Assembly (NCBI GenBank): GCA_934693135.1
Contig: CAKUVA010000005.1
Coordinates: 1 to 64,000, forward strand
Origin: an uncultured Bacteroidales bacterium
GTDB lineage: Bacteria > Bacteroidota > Bacteroidia > Bacteroidales > UBA932
Length of the DNA stretch: 64,000 bases
Direction: 5' to 3'
Shown here: in pieces, positions 33,855 through 42,981 of the stretch
Layout of the letters: each line of letters opens with the position of its first letter
Numbering within the stretch: the stretch's first letter is position 1
Notes under the pieces: generated by a model
Told to the model about the DNA's origin: nothing
Database searches by the model: none
Seen by the model: the letters and a program-made list of their open reading frames with translations, nothing else
Made by a program: the position numbers and the translations under genes

Positions 33855-35171
33855 CTATCTTCTGCGAAGCTTGGCTGCAAGAGAGCCGTCCATCGCACCT
33901 TTCATCAACTTGCGCGTACCTTCAAATTGCTTTAGCAGACGATTCACCTCAGGAATGGATGTGCCGCTTCCATCTGCAATACGCTTACGACGACTTCCGT
34001 TGATAGCCTCAGGATGCTCGCGTTCATATGGAGTCATTGCCAAAATAATGGCCTCAACACCCTTGAATGCACTATTGTCAACATCAATATCCTTGATAGC
34101 TTTTCCAACGCCAGGAATCATGGATGCAAGATCCTTGATATTACCCATCTTCTTAATCTGCTGGATCTGGTTATAGAAATCCATAAGCGAGAACTGGTTT
34201 TTGGCCAACTTTTTCTTAAGTTCACGAGCCTGCTTCTCGTCATATTGTTCTTGAGCCTTTTCCACAAGAGAAACGACATCACCCATACCAAGAATTCTAT
34301 CTGCAATACGAGACGGATGGAATACATCGAGAGCATCTATCTTCTCTCCAGATGATATGAACTTGATAGGTTTGCCAACAACGGCCTTGATAGAAAGCGC
34401 AGCTCCTCCACGGGTATCGCCATCCATTTTCGTCAGTACAACGCCATCGAAATCAAGCACATCATTGAAGGCCTTGGCTGTCTCAACGGCATCTTGACCA
34501 GTCATTGCATCGACAACAAAAAGAATTTCCGTAGGATTAACAGCTTTCTTTATGTCAGCTATCTCATCCATCATTTCTTGATCCACAGCAAGGCGTCCAG
34601 CGGTATCAATGATGACAACAGAAATACCTTCAGCCTTAGCCTTGGCAACAGCATCCTTTGCAATCTTTACAGGATCCATGACTCCGTCTTCCGTAAATAC
34701 TGGAACACCGGCCTGTTCTCCCATAACTTTCAATTGATCAATGGCAGCAGGGCGATATACGTCACAGGCTGCAAGAAGTACTTTCATTCCCTTCTTAGAC
34801 TTGCATAGATTGGCAAGTTTGGATGTAAATGTGGTTTTACCAGAACCTTGAAGACCAGATATAAGGACTATGCCTGGGTTTCCTTTAACATTTATATCAG
34901 TCGCACCGCTTCCCATGAAATCAGCAAGCTCGTCATGGACAATCTTGACCATCATCTGCTGTGGCTTCACAGCCGTGAGCACATTCTGCCCCATGGCCTT
35001 GTCTTTAACCCTATCACAAAACTCTTTGGCGACTTTATAGCTCACATCGGCATCAAGGAGTGCCTTGCGGATATCCTTGACTGTCTCTGCAACGTTGATT
35101 TCAGTTATTTTTCCCTCTCCTTTGAGGATCTTGAAGGATCTTTCGAGCCTTTCGGACAGATTTTCAAACAT
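33855..35171 (-). CDS. ffh: Signal recognition particle protein Ffh
   Basis: SRP54 GTPase that targets nascent membrane proteins with 4.5S RNA and FtsY. It has an N domain, G1 loop GLQGSGKTT (about residues 106-114), RPAAIDQL, DTAGR and TKMDGD, then an M domain with SRRKRIADGSG for RNA binding. At 438 residues the length is normal. It lies 7 bp after lysA and 27 bp before crcB. No 4.5S RNA gene is visible here. Confidence 0.97.
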   Translation of the reverse strand: MFENLSERLERSFKILKGEGKITEINVAETVKDIRKALLDADVSYKVAKEFCDRVKDKAMGQNVLTAVKPQQMMVKIVHDELADFMGSGATDINVKGNPGIVLISGLQGSGKTTFTSKLANLCKSKKGMKVLLAACDVYRPAAIDQLKVMGEQAGVPVFTEDGVMDPVKIAKDAVAKAKAEGISVVIIDTAGRLAVDQEMMDEIADIKKAVNPTEILFVVDAMTGQDAVETAKAFNDVLDFDGVVLTKMDGDTRGGAALSIKAVVGKPIKFISSGEKIDALDVFHPSRIADRILGMGDVVSLVEKAQEQYDEKQARELKKKLAKNQFSLMDFYNQIQQIKKMGNIKDLASMIPGVGKAIKDIDVDNSAFKGVEAIILAMTPYEREHPEAINGSRRKRIADGSGTSIPEVNRLLKQFEGTRKLMKGAMDGSLAAKLRRR

Positions 35172-35178
35172 ATTTTAT

Positions 35179-36435
35179 TTATTTAAATATCGGTGAATTA
35201 ACTATTGTTAGGTCATCAGAAAATACCGCCGGAGCAATATTTCTGAGATTATAACGACTACTCATGACGCTTCCATAAGCACCGGCACTACGTATTGCCA
35301 TGACATCTCCTCGAAAACTTTCAGGTAATTCTCTGTCTGTTCCCCATACATCGCTTGATTCGCAAACAGGGCCAGTAAGATCGTATAATTTTTCCCCTCC
35401 GGTTCCACATGATGGAAAATGGGTGCCTACGGACTTTCCATCAGCGTATGGCTGAGTGGTTGCGCGGAGATAAGCTGCGGTGAGATTCTCGATTTTGTGA
35501 TAGGCACCATAGAGAGCTGGGCGGATAAGATCATTCATACCGGCATCAAGAATAAGAAACGACTTGCGTTCTCCATGCTTAACGAACAAAACACGAGAAA
35601 TCAAAGAACCACACTGCGCCACCATCGACCTGCCCGGTTCTATACTGACAGTCTGGTCATGTCGACGTACAAGTTCAGAATCAATCGTTGAGAACCACTT
35701 GGCGAAATCCGGTATCAGAGCTTCGTCAGGACATGTATAATCGACACCGAGCCCCCCTCCAAGATCTATGTCATGCACTATAAGACCACGTTCCTCAAAA
35801 TATCTTACAATCTCGGATGCACGTCTGCATTCTTCACCATACACAGCCTCCACATCAGTTATCTGAGAGCCTATATGAAAATGAAGCCCCTTAAAACACA
35901 ATGACTTACTATTCTTAATAAGCTCGATTGCGCTATCGAATTCATGTCTCGATATACCGAACTTATTCTCGTCAAGTCCTGTCGTAATGAACTTATGAGT
36001 GTGTGCATCAACATTAGGATTTATACGCACAGAAACATTGGCTCGAACTCCTTTTGCAGAAGCAAGGGCATCTATCACTTCCATCTCCATCAGTGATTCG
36101 ACATTGAAAGTGCCAATTCCAAGTTCCAACGCACGGGAAATTTCGTAATCAGTCTTCCCCACTCCAGCAAACACTATAGATTCCGGCTTAAAATCATGTT
36201 CCGATGCATACTCTACTTCGTTGCCGCTCACGCAATCGGCCCCGATACCTTTCGAACTGATATATTGCAAAATACGAGGTTCGACATTGGCTTTCAAAGC
36301 ATAATGAACTCCTATGCCGTACCTACGAGACAATGCCGCCACTTCATCCACAGTTCTGCGAAGAAGGTCAATGTCATAGTACCAAAAAGGTGTCGGCAGT
36401 TCTTCTATTTTGGAGAATTCCTTGAACTTGAGCAT
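35179..36435 (-). CDS. lysA: Diaminopimelate decarboxylase
   Basis: PLP enzyme for the last step of lysine synthesis, meso-diaminopimelate to lysine. PLP lysine 48 lies in HYALKANVEP. FHIGSQITD, DLGGGLGVDY and EPGRSMVAQCG are the alanine-racemase-fold signatures. The C-terminal domain has CESSDVWG, whose Cys-Glu-Ser is catalytic across the dimer, and AGAYGSVMSSRYN. At 418 residues the length is normal. I start it at ATG 36435; the open frame extends 14 codons upstream into the promoter. It heads lysA-ffh-crcB. A DapDC-type minus-strand promoter, TTTG and TAATTTTG with a 22-bp spacer, lies at 36465-36498. Confidence 0.96.
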   Translation of the reverse strand: MLKFKEFSKIEELPTPFWYYDIDLLRRTVDEVAALSRRYGIGVHYALKANVEPRILQYISSKGIGADCVSGNEVEYASEHDFKPESIVFAGVGKTDYEISRALELGIGTFNVESLMEMEVIDALASAKGVRANVSVRINPNVDAHTHKFITTGLDENKFGISRHEFDSAIELIKNSKSLCFKGLHFHIGSQITDVEAVYGEECRRASEIVRYFEERGLIVHDIDLGGGLGVDYTCPDEALIPDFAKWFSTIDSELVRRHDQTVSIEPGRSMVAQCGSLISRVLFVKHGERKSFLILDAGMNDLIRPALYGAYHKIENLTAAYLRATTQPYADGKSVGTHFPSCGTGGEKLYDLTGPVCESSDVWGTDRELPESFRGDVMAIRSAGAYGSVMSSRYNLRNIAPAVFSDDLTIVNSPIFK

Positions 36436-36461
36436 AAAATATTCAATAAAAGCCAAACAGA

Positions 36462-36492
36462 TTGCAAAATTACGCAAAAAAACCTAACTTCG
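36462..36492 (+). promoter_or_regulatory. Promoter of the DHS-like gene
   Basis: TTG (36462-36464), 20-bp spacer, TAACTTCG (36485-36492, one mismatch to TAnnTTTG). It overlaps the divergent lysA promoter (boxes at 36465-36472 and 36495-36498), so the two may compete. The predicted leader carries a hairpin, GGAGAAA (36508-36514) with TTTCTCC (36521-36527). Confidence 0.5.
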
Positions 36493-36564
36493 CACAAAAT
36501 TTCAGCCGGAGAAAAATCAATTTCTCCTGCCTGACATTAAATAACTGTAAATTAAAGATTGGAA

Positions 36565-37539
36565 ATGGAAAAAGGACCAATTTCAAATTTCATCACCCAC
36601 AACTACCGTCACTTCAACTCGGCTTGCCTTGTTGATGCTGCGAAGGCTTATGAAGAGCTCCTCGCAAAAGGTGGCAAGATGATGTTGGCCATGGCCGGCG
36701 CCATGAGTACAGCCGAGCTCGGACTCTCACTTGCTGAGATGATCCGTCAAGACAAGTTCTCCATCGTATGCTGCTCAGCAAACAACCTGGAGGAGGATAT
36801 CATGAACCTCGTAGCACACTCTCACTATTACAGAGTCCCTGGCTACAGAAACCTCACCGCTCAGCAGGAGCAGGAGCTTCTTGACAACCACTACAACCGT
36901 GTTACAGATACATGTATCCCAGAGGAAGAGGCTTTCCGTCGTCTCGAGGGCGCTCTTGTTGACGTTTGGAACAAGGCAAAGGCAGAAGGAAAGAGATACC
37001 TCCCTTACGAGTATATCTATCAGATTCTCAGAAGTGGAGTTCTTGAGAAATATTATGAGATCGACCCTAAAGACAGTTGGGTTCTCGCAGCATGCGAAAA
37101 GAACATTCCTATCATCTGCCCAGCATGGGAGGATTGTACTACAGGAAACATTTTCGCAGCACACTGCATCAAAGGAGACTTCACACCAGATCTCGTAAAG
37201 AACGGAATCGAGACAATGCTATTCCTTGTTGACTGGTACAAGAAGAATGCTACTGGAGCAGGTGTAGGTTTCTTCCAGATTGGTGGAGGTACAGCAGGTG
37301 ATTTCCCTATCTGCGTCGTTCCTATGATGGAGCAGGATCTCGGTTGGCATGGAACACCACTTTGGTCATACTTCTGCCAGATTTCCGATAGTACAACATC
37401 TTATGGTTCATATTCAGGAGCAGTTCCTAACGAGAAAATCACATGGGGCAAGCTCGCGCCTGAGACTCCTAAATTCATCGTGGAGTCAGATGCAACTATC
37501 GTTGCTCCTCTTATTTTCGCATACGTTCTCGGCTGGTAG
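36565..37539 (+). CDS. Deoxyhypusine synthase-like protein
   Basis: Homologue of deoxyhypusine synthase (DHS), the NAD-dependent enzyme that moves the aminobutyl group of spermidine. The lysine that forms the enzyme intermediate in eukaryotic DHS has an equivalent here: Lys296 in NEKITWGKLAPE, followed by an Asp-Ala block (VESDATIVAPLIFAY) as in DHS. GFFQIGGGTAGDFPI is the glycine-rich NAD region, and HYYRVPGYRNL and CPAWEDCTTGN fit the family. At 324 residues it is somewhat short. Bacteria lack eIF5A, so the acceptor is probably a small amine, as in homospermidine-type reactions; that is inference. The codon choice looks like a highly expressed gene. I start at ATG 36565. A strong terminator follows. 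Confidence 0.88.
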   Translation: MEKGPISNFITHNYRHFNSACLVDAAKAYEELLAKGGKMMLAMAGAMSTAELGLSLAEMIRQDKFSIVCCSANNLEEDIMNLVAHSHYYRVPGYRNLTAQQEQELLDNHYNRVTDTCIPEEEAFRRLEGALVDVWNKAKAEGKRYLPYEYIYQILRSGVLEKYYEIDPKDSWVLAACEKNIPIICPAWEDCTTGNIFAAHCIKGDFTPDLVKNGIETMLFLVDWYKKNATGAGVGFFQIGGGTAGDFPICVVPMMEQDLGWHGTPLWSYFCQISDSTTSYGSYSGAVPNEKITWGKLAPETPKFIVESDATIVAPLIFAYVLGW

Positions 37540-37565
37540 TCTTTCGCTTCAGCCACTGGAATATG

Positions 37566-37599
37566 GGATGTCCAGAGTATTTCCGGACATCCTTTTTTT
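37566..37599 (+). terminator. Rho-independent terminator of the DHS-like gene
   Basis: Perfect 8-bp stem, GGATGTCC (37566-37573) and GGACATCC (37585-37592), followed by seven T. It lies 26 bp after the stop codon. Confidence 0.9.
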
Positions 37600-37649
37600 G
37601 AGAAAGCTATTTAAATTGTTTTATATTCACCACATACCACACCTGAAAC

Positions 37650-38153
37650 ATGAGAACACCAACACAAATAGAAAAAACAATTGTAACATCCGGAATTCCT
37701 GACATTTTCAAGATATTCTTCTTCGGAATAAATGGAAAAGATGAAGCAAGAATCCTGCATAAGAACATAGGACGTGTAGGGCGGATTAGTTCACATCATG
37801 AGGATAGCAAACCCGCTTTTCTCGATTATAATACTATAGAAAAGAAACTCATGCAATGGATTGACACTGGATGTAATCTTGCAGGAGACTTCAGCATGGA
37901 TGAACTGACATATACACTAAACATTCCTAAGCCAGCATTAAGAAAATATTTCGAAATCTATCTGCAGAAAGATTTCCGTTCTTGGAAAAGTTTGATGCGG
38001 ATAGAAAAAGCAAAAGATATGCTCACAGACGAAAGTGTGAGCATAGAGTATATCTCAAGGGCTGTAGGGTTCAATGACAAATCCAACTTTCACCGCCAAT
38101 TCAAGGCAAGCACAGGAATGACACCTAAGAAATGGCGTGATAGTCTCTACTGA
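37650..38153 (+). CDS. Small AraC-type helix-turn-helix protein
   Basis: 167-residue protein whose last about 100 residues form an AraC-type DNA-binding domain. The first helix-turn-helix is FSMDELTYTLNIPKPALRKYF, split as FSMDELTYTLNI and PKPALRKYF. The second is SIEYISRAVGFNDKSNFHRQF, split as SIEYISRAVGF and NDKSNFHRQF, followed by GMTPKKWRDSLY. The N-terminal 65 residues match no sensing domain I know and no membrane segment is seen. It lies after the DHS-like terminator and its end overlaps the convergent DUF4301 gene by 7 bp. Its target is unknown. Confidence 0.78.
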   Translation: MRTPTQIEKTIVTSGIPDIFKIFFFGINGKDEARILHKNIGRVGRISSHHEDSKPAFLDYNTIEKKLMQWIDTGCNLAGDFSMDELTYTLNIPKPALRKYFEIYLQKDFRSWKSLMRIEKAKDMLTDESVSIEYISRAVGFNDKSNFHRQFKASTGMTPKKWRDSLY

Positions 38154-39655
38154 TGCGCAGGTCTCAACAAATCAAGCACTACTTTTACAGGGTTGAATGT
38201 TTCCAATGGTACCTCAACGAAATAAGTGTTCCAATCACTCATGGAGCCATTCCAAAGTCCAGGCAACTCCAATGCCTTTAATTCCCTACCCTGATAGCTT
38301 TTTGAGGAGATAAAACCAGCATCCTGGTCCACATAATTCAGAAGGTCGAATTTGTTTCCTTTATAGTCATGCAGACAACATACAAGATCTACAGGATTGA
38401 AATGAGTAGCATGTGAGAGAATATCACGCGAACGCGAGTCATTCATATCTATCTGAACGCTCTCGAGGATTTGAAGGTTCGAAGAGCCATCCCTGCCGGC
38501 TACAATGAAAGGCCCACCTCCAGGCTCACCTTGATTGCGAACCATACCACATACTCGTATAGGTCTGTTCAGCTTGGAACGAAGAAGAGTTACTCTGTTT
38601 ACAGGATCCAACTCAAGAGGCAATTGAATACAAAGTTCACTATCAAGAAATGATTCAATCCTGTCACACAACATGATGCATTCATCTGAAGATGGATCGG
38701 AAACAACATCCAAATCTCTAAGGAAACCGAATATTCTGTCCCTCAGCTCAAGGCACTTACCCATAAGGGCTTTTTTACTCCGTGCCGTAAGAGGGAGCAT
38801 ACGTTCGTTAGCGACATTGTCAATGTTTTTTATTGAGACAAGTTCTTCATCGAGATCATTTAGATTGTGAATCAAGGCTCCATGACCTGCAGGTCTGAAC
38901 AGAAGTTTTCCATCATCTGTCCTGAACGGGCGATTCTTTGTGTCCACAGCTATAGTATCAGTCGATTTATTTTGATATGTGAAAGACACATTGAATCTGA
39001 CCCCGTACTTTTTCTCATAAGCATCTTTGACTTCTGAAAGTGCAGTCTCAAAAAGCGGACGGAATTCAGGCGATATCGTAAACCTTACATTGGCAGAGCC
39101 ATCAGAATTCCTCATATAGTCCTGTGCCTCAACAAGATGCTCAGCAAACGCAGTTCTACATTCACCATCCGAATATCTGTGGAAACGAATTACACCTTTT
39201 GGCTTAAAACCATATCCAAGTCCTTCTTCATTGAGGACAAGAGATGCCACCTTTTGGCGGAATTTGGCCGAATCTTCAGTCTCTCCGAACATTTCAGGTG
39301 AATAAAACGCAAATTTTCGTATCGAGGCGGCAAGTTTTCCTACAGGAGAGTCTGATCCGGGATCATTTCCAGACTCAAGTGATGCCAAACCAGCAAATAT
39401 ATCCTTGAACATTCTGGATGCAGCTCCTGATGCAGGAACGAACTTGCACTTCCCAGCAACTTCCGCATTGTCACAATAAGCGATCGCGGCATCAGCCTCT
39501 GCCTCATTCATCACTTTGATTCCTCTTTCCGGTGTAGCAGGTGCAACAATATTCATCCATGGGAACCCTTTCTTGAAGCGCGTAATCTGTGCTTCTACAA
39601 CTCTAGGAGAAGAGCCACGCTCCTCCATCATTCTGATATCTTCCTTATCAAACAT
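38147..39655 (-). CDS. DUF4301 family protein
   Basis: 502-residue protein of the Bacteroidota family DUF4301, with no established function. The glycine-rich segment FVPASGAASRMFKD (about residues 72-84) and the following basic residues resemble the nucleotide loop of sugar-phosphate nucleotidylyltransferases. FRPAGHGALIHNLNDLDEELVSIKNIDNV in the middle (shown here as FRPAGHGALIHNLN and VSIKNIDNV) supports that fold, as UDP-sugar pyrophosphorylases have a similar block. Nucleotide-sugar chemistry is therefore a reasonable guess. It is last gene of recF-dciA-pdxB-DUF4301, 6 bp after pdxB. Confidence 0.82.
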   Translation of the reverse strand: MFDKEDIRMMEERGSSPRVVEAQITRFKKGFPWMNIVAPATPERGIKVMNEAEADAAIAYCDNAEVAGKCKFVPASGAASRMFKDIFAGLASLESGNDPGSDSPVGKLAASIRKFAFYSPEMFGETEDSAKFRQKVASLVLNEEGLGYGFKPKGVIRFHRYSDGECRTAFAEHLVEAQDYMRNSDGSANVRFTISPEFRPLFETALSEVKDAYEKKYGVRFNVSFTYQNKSTDTIAVDTKNRPFRTDDGKLLFRPAGHGALIHNLNDLDEELVSIKNIDNVANERMLPLTARSKKALMGKCLELRDRIFGFLRDLDVVSDPSSDECIMLCDRIESFLDSELCIQLPLELDPVNRVTLLRSKLNRPIRVCGMVRNQGEPGGGPFIVAGRDGSSNLQILESVQIDMNDSRSRDILSHATHFNPVDLVCCLHDYKGNKFDLLNYVDQDAGFISSKSYQGRELKALELPGLWNGSMSDWNTYFVEVPLETFNPVKVVLDLLRPAHQ

Positions 39656-39661
39656 AATAAA

Positions 39662-40708
39662 TTAGTCTATGTACACTTCTCGTCTGTATCTATACTCAGA
39701 TCTTAGCTTATCGAAATTACTAGGGTCCAAGCGAAGCATGAAGTCGTCTGTAAATATCGGATAATTATATTGTAAAACAGCTGCAATCTCGCCTTGGTTC
39801 AAGCCCTTAAGGTCAAGTTTTACCGCCTCGTTTTCTGCATATTCTGTCGCAGGAAAGAACTCATAAAGATCTGTAAAGCCAAAATAATGAGCTACCGCAC
39901 GCACAGCCGCTGCAGTCCCGTTCTGCTTACCCTGATAAGAATAACCAGCAATATGAGGTGTAGCTATTGCCGCCATATCCATAAGCTCTCTATCAATGTT
40001 GGGCTCATGATTCCAGGTATCAATGATAACCGGACCGAGCTTAGGAATCGCTGCTTTCAATGCATCCTCACACACGACTTCTCCACGCGATGCGTTTATG
40101 AAAAATGCGCCTGGCTGCATCATGTCAAAGAAATGTTTATCCGCCATTCCACGGGTAGTATCATCAAGCGGCGTATGCATGGTAACGATCTGCGAATTCT
40201 GAAGAAGATAATCCAAATCACAAAATCCGAACATACCTTCAGCAGCAGCCCTCGGAGGATCACATTTCAATATTTTAAAACCTAGTGCAAGTCCCATGCG
40301 TTCAATTAGACTTCCTACGTGACCAACGCCTATGATTCCGATGGTATTTCCTTCCAGGCTTATGGCTCGTCTGGATGCCAATCCATAAAGAGCAGAAAAC
40401 ACATATTCCATAACTCCGCCCGCATTGCATCCAGGAGCATTTCTAACAGTAATGCCATGTGCATCACAATATGGGAAATCTATGTGATCAGTACCAATAG
40501 TGGCTGTAGCGATAAATTTCACTGATGTTCCATCAAGCAAAGCAGAATTGCACTTGGTCCTAGTCCTGATAATTAAAGCATCCGCATCTTTCAAGTCATC
40601 ACGACAAATCTTATCTCCAGGAAGGTATGACACTTCAGCATATGGCTCGAATACGCCCTCCAGAAACGGTACAGCATTATCAGCTACAATTTTTATCTTG
40701 TCTTTCAT
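39662..40708 (-). CDS. pdxB: Erythronate-4-phosphate dehydrogenase
   Basis: D-2-hydroxyacid dehydrogenase for the second step of DXP-dependent pyridoxal phosphate synthesis. It begins KIVADNAVPFLEGVF, a PdxB signature. The NAD site is GIIGVGHVGSLIERMGLALG. INASRGEVV, DTWNHEPNID and TPHIAGYSYQGK are the catalytic blocks, with the PdxB-type C-terminal dimer domain. At 348 residues from ATG 40708 the length is a little below E. coli PdxB. That ATG forms an ATGA overlap with the dciA stop; an ATG at 40735 would add nine residues. Confidence 0.92.
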   Translation of the reverse strand: MKDKIKIVADNAVPFLEGVFEPYAEVSYLPGDKICRDDLKDADALIIRTRTKCNSALLDGTSVKFIATATIGTDHIDFPYCDAHGITVRNAPGCNAGGVMEYVFSALYGLASRRAISLEGNTIGIIGVGHVGSLIERMGLALGFKILKCDPPRAAAEGMFGFCDLDYLLQNSQIVTMHTPLDDTTRGMADKHFFDMMQPGAFFINASRGEVVCEDALKAAIPKLGPVIIDTWNHEPNIDRELMDMAAIATPHIAGYSYQGKQNGTAAAVRAVAHYFGFTDLYEFFPATEYAENEAVKLDLKGLNQGEIAAVLQYNYPIFTDDFMLRLDPSNFDKLRSEYRYRREVYID

Positions 40709-41049
40709 CTGAGCACCAATGATTTTATAATACATTTAGTCTTCATTTCTTCCGAAAGTAAACTATTCGCCATAATCATTCTGTTAATAGCCTCGATTAT
40801 GGCATCACGCTGGAAGAAAAGTTGATTTCTGATAACAGAAGACGATATACTGCAATACAGCACATGATTCTTCACAAATTTGGATATAGTATAAGGAGCA
40901 GCGCCAGTAACACTATCCCACGCTTCCATAACTACCTTGTCACAAAACCCAGAAGCTAAATGCATTTGCTTTAACATTGCAGGAATCATATCCATTAGAG
41001 GTGATGGTTCCTTGCGTTCCAACGATACACTTTTACCTATATATTTCAT
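40705..41049 (-). CDS. DciA/DUF721-family protein (putative helicase loader)
   Basis: 114-residue protein of the DUF721 group. It has the core pattern MDMIPAMLKQMHLASGF, VMEAWDSVTG and the basic/hydrophobic strand VLYCSISSSVIRNQLFF, split as VLYCSISSS and VIRNQLFF. DciA loads the replicative helicase DnaB in bacteria without DnaC or DnaI. Placement directly after recF, with a 4-bp overlap, fits the usual replication context. The stop overlaps the pdxB start. Function is from family only. Confidence 0.8.
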   Translation of the reverse strand: MKYIGKSVSLERKEPSPLMDMIPAMLKQMHLASGFCDKVVMEAWDSVTGAAPYTISKFVKNHVLYCSISSSVIRNQLFFQRDAIIEAINRMIMANSLLSEEMKTKCIIKSLVLR

Positions 41050-42155
41050 GATAGTCCGTCCTCCCTACGGAATGTACCTGAATCAGCCTCAAAATAAGCA
41101 CGGTCATCTGTTATTCCATCAACAATACCTGACAAACGCACCTTATTGCTATCTGTTATGAATATCTGTCCGAATTCATTTCCTGCTACCATTGATAATA
41201 GATTCGCAGTCCTATCCATATCCAATTTATCGAATACATCATCAAGCAACAGAATAGGAGGCACCCCAAAATGCTTCTTCATTATTTCATATTGCGCAAA
41301 CTTGAGGGAAACAAGAAAAGATTTTTGTTGGCCCTGTGAACCGGTTCTACGTATCAGATGTTCATTCATCATGAACAAAAGGTCATCACGCTGAATTCCA
41401 ACTGTCGTATATCCCAATGCCATATCCTTGGACCTGTTTTTTTTCAACAGATCAACCAACAAACCACACTGCTGGTCAGAACGATATCCAATATTGACAT
41501 TCTCCTTACATCCGGAAAGATTTGAATAGAAACCGGCAACAACAGGAGAAAGTTCATCGGCAAAACTGGTACGAGCGTTGAATATTCTCTCTGCACACAC
41601 GGACATCTTTTCATCGATTATATCTAACAAGGTCAAATCAGCTGACTGATTTTTAAGCAAAATGTTTCGTTGTCCGAGCAATCTGTTATATTGTTGCATG
41701 TCAGATAGATATTCTCCATTTATCTGAGAAAGGACTACATTTAGAAAACGCCTGCGTTCTTCCCCGGAATCACTGACAAGCGACACATCATCAGGAGACA
41801 CCAACACTACTGGAAGCCTGCCTATATGCTCGGATACACGAGGACATGGCTTATCATCACGACGGAGTTTTTTCTCTCCTTTGGATGTCACTTTTATGGA
41901 ATATCTTGATTCAATTCTATTGTCCGAAAGATATGTCCCAGCTATTGAAAAGGAGTCTGTTCCATAGCGAAAATTATCCTTGTCTGAAGAGCGAGATGAG
42001 CTCTTAGTCATAGATAAATAATATACAGCGTCAAGGAGATTTGTCTTTCCCTCGCCGTTCCCACCTGATATACAATTCACATTAGCTGAGAATTCGAGAT
42101 CCGCCAGCTCTATGTTTCTGAAATTCTGAACAACTATTTTCTCCAATACAGCCAT
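41046..42155 (-). CDS. recF: DNA replication and repair protein RecF
   Basis: SMC-like ATPase of single-strand gap repair that promotes RecA loading with RecO and RecR. The Walker A loop is GGNGEGKTNLLDA (about 31-43). The signature region is TGSQGQQKSFLVSLKFAQ, Walker B ILLLDDVFDKLD, and the D-loop region follows. At 369 residues the length is normal. It is first gene of recF-dciA-pdxB-DUF4301 and diverges from the TPR gene. Confidence 0.96.
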   Translation of the reverse strand: MAVLEKIVVQNFRNIELADLEFSANVNCISGGNGEGKTNLLDAVYYLSMTKSSSRSSDKDNFRYGTDSFSIAGTYLSDNRIESRYSIKVTSKGEKKLRRDDKPCPRVSEHIGRLPVVLVSPDDVSLVSDSGEERRRFLNVVLSQINGEYLSDMQQYNRLLGQRNILLKNQSADLTLLDIIDEKMSVCAERIFNARTSFADELSPVVAGFYSNLSGCKENVNIGYRSDQQCGLLVDLLKKNRSKDMALGYTTVGIQRDDLLFMMNEHLIRRTGSQGQQKSFLVSLKFAQYEIMKKHFGVPPILLLDDVFDKLDMDRTANLLSMVAGNEFGQIFITDSNKVRLSGIVDGITDDRAYFEADSGTFRREDGLS

Positions 42156-42173
42156 CTTTCCGCTTTATCATGG

Positions 42174-42203
42174 CAAAGATAAGAATTTTCGCCAACAAGT
42201 CAA
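42174..42203 (-). promoter_or_regulatory. Promoter of recF-dciA-pdxB-DUF4301
   Basis: Minus-strand TTG (42203-42201), 19-bp spacer, TATCTTTG (42181-42174). Transcription would start near 42167, leaving a leader of only about 12 nt. Confidence 0.65.
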
Positions 42204-42222
42204 TGTGGAAGATTTATGCCTA

Positions 42223-42253
42223 TTGCGTTATTGCACAAATTTATATAAATTTG
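42223..42253 (+). promoter_or_regulatory. Promoter of the TPR-yebC unit
   Basis: TTG (42223-42225), 20-bp spacer, TAAATTTG (42246-42253). Divergent from the recF promoter; the transcript leader would be about 25 nt. Confidence 0.65.
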
Positions 42254-42284
42254 CAGACTTATAAGACAATAAAATCAATACAAT

Positions 42285-42974
42285 ATGGCAAAAGAAACCC
42301 TTAAAGATCAGGAGAAAGCTCAGCAGGAAGAGGTTGTTGAGAAAGTTTCTTCTGTGGAGAAATTCTTCAATGAAAACAAGAAACTGATTTGGGGATGCGT
42401 TGGAGCTCTCGTAATCGGTGGTGCTGCAGTTCTATGCTACCACAAGTTCTATGCAATTCCTAAAAGAGCTGAAGCCCAAGAGCAGATGTTTCCTGCCGAA
42501 GCCAACTTCAGAGCTCAAAACTACGAACTTGCCCTCAATGGTGATGGCAATACTCTCGGATTCAGCCAGATCATTGATGAATATGGTTCACATGCAGGTA
42601 GTGCAGTCTATTTCTATGCAGGAGTTTGCGACCTTCAGCTCGGAAAATATGAGGATGCTATCAAGCATTTGAGCAAATACGATGGAAAAGATGCTATCTT
42701 GAAGGCTAAAGCCCTCGGATGCAAAGGAGATGCTTATGAGGGACTTGAGAAATACAAAGATGCTGTTTCGTGCTATGAAAAAGCAGCTGCATCCGTCGAT
42801 GATATATTCGCAGCATCATACCTTCTAAAGGCTGGTGTGGCTTGCGAGGAACTCGGAGACAATGCAAAGGCTCTCACCTTCTACAAGAAGATTAAGGATC
42901 AGTATCCACAGTCCATGGAGGGTTATGATATCGACAAATATATCAGCAGAATAGAAAATACTCCAGCAAAATAA
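42285..42974 (+). CDS. Membrane-anchored tetratricopeptide repeat protein
   Basis: 229 residues. An acidic/lysine-rich N-terminus is followed by one membrane segment at about residues 34-52 (LIWGCVGALVIGGAAVLCY). The periplasmic part contains TPR units (SAVYFYAGVCDLQLGKYEDA, KALGCKGDAYEGLEKYKDA, YLLKAGVACEELGDNAKA). It resembles the YfgM-type TPR protein, which associates with SecYEG and BamB in E. coli. Next to recF it is a familiar Bacteroidota neighbour. It lies 7 bp before yebC. Exact role unknown. Confidence 0.82.
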   Translation: MAKETLKDQEKAQQEEVVEKVSSVEKFFNENKKLIWGCVGALVIGGAAVLCYHKFYAIPKRAEAQEQMFPAEANFRAQNYELALNGDGNTLGFSQIIDEYGSHAGSAVYFYAGVCDLQLGKYEDAIKHLSKYDGKDAILKAKALGCKGDAYEGLEKYKDAVSCYEKAAASVDDIFAASYLLKAGVACEELGDNAKALTFYKKIKDQYPQSMEGYDIDKYISRIENTPAK

Positions 42975-42981
42975 TTAAACT

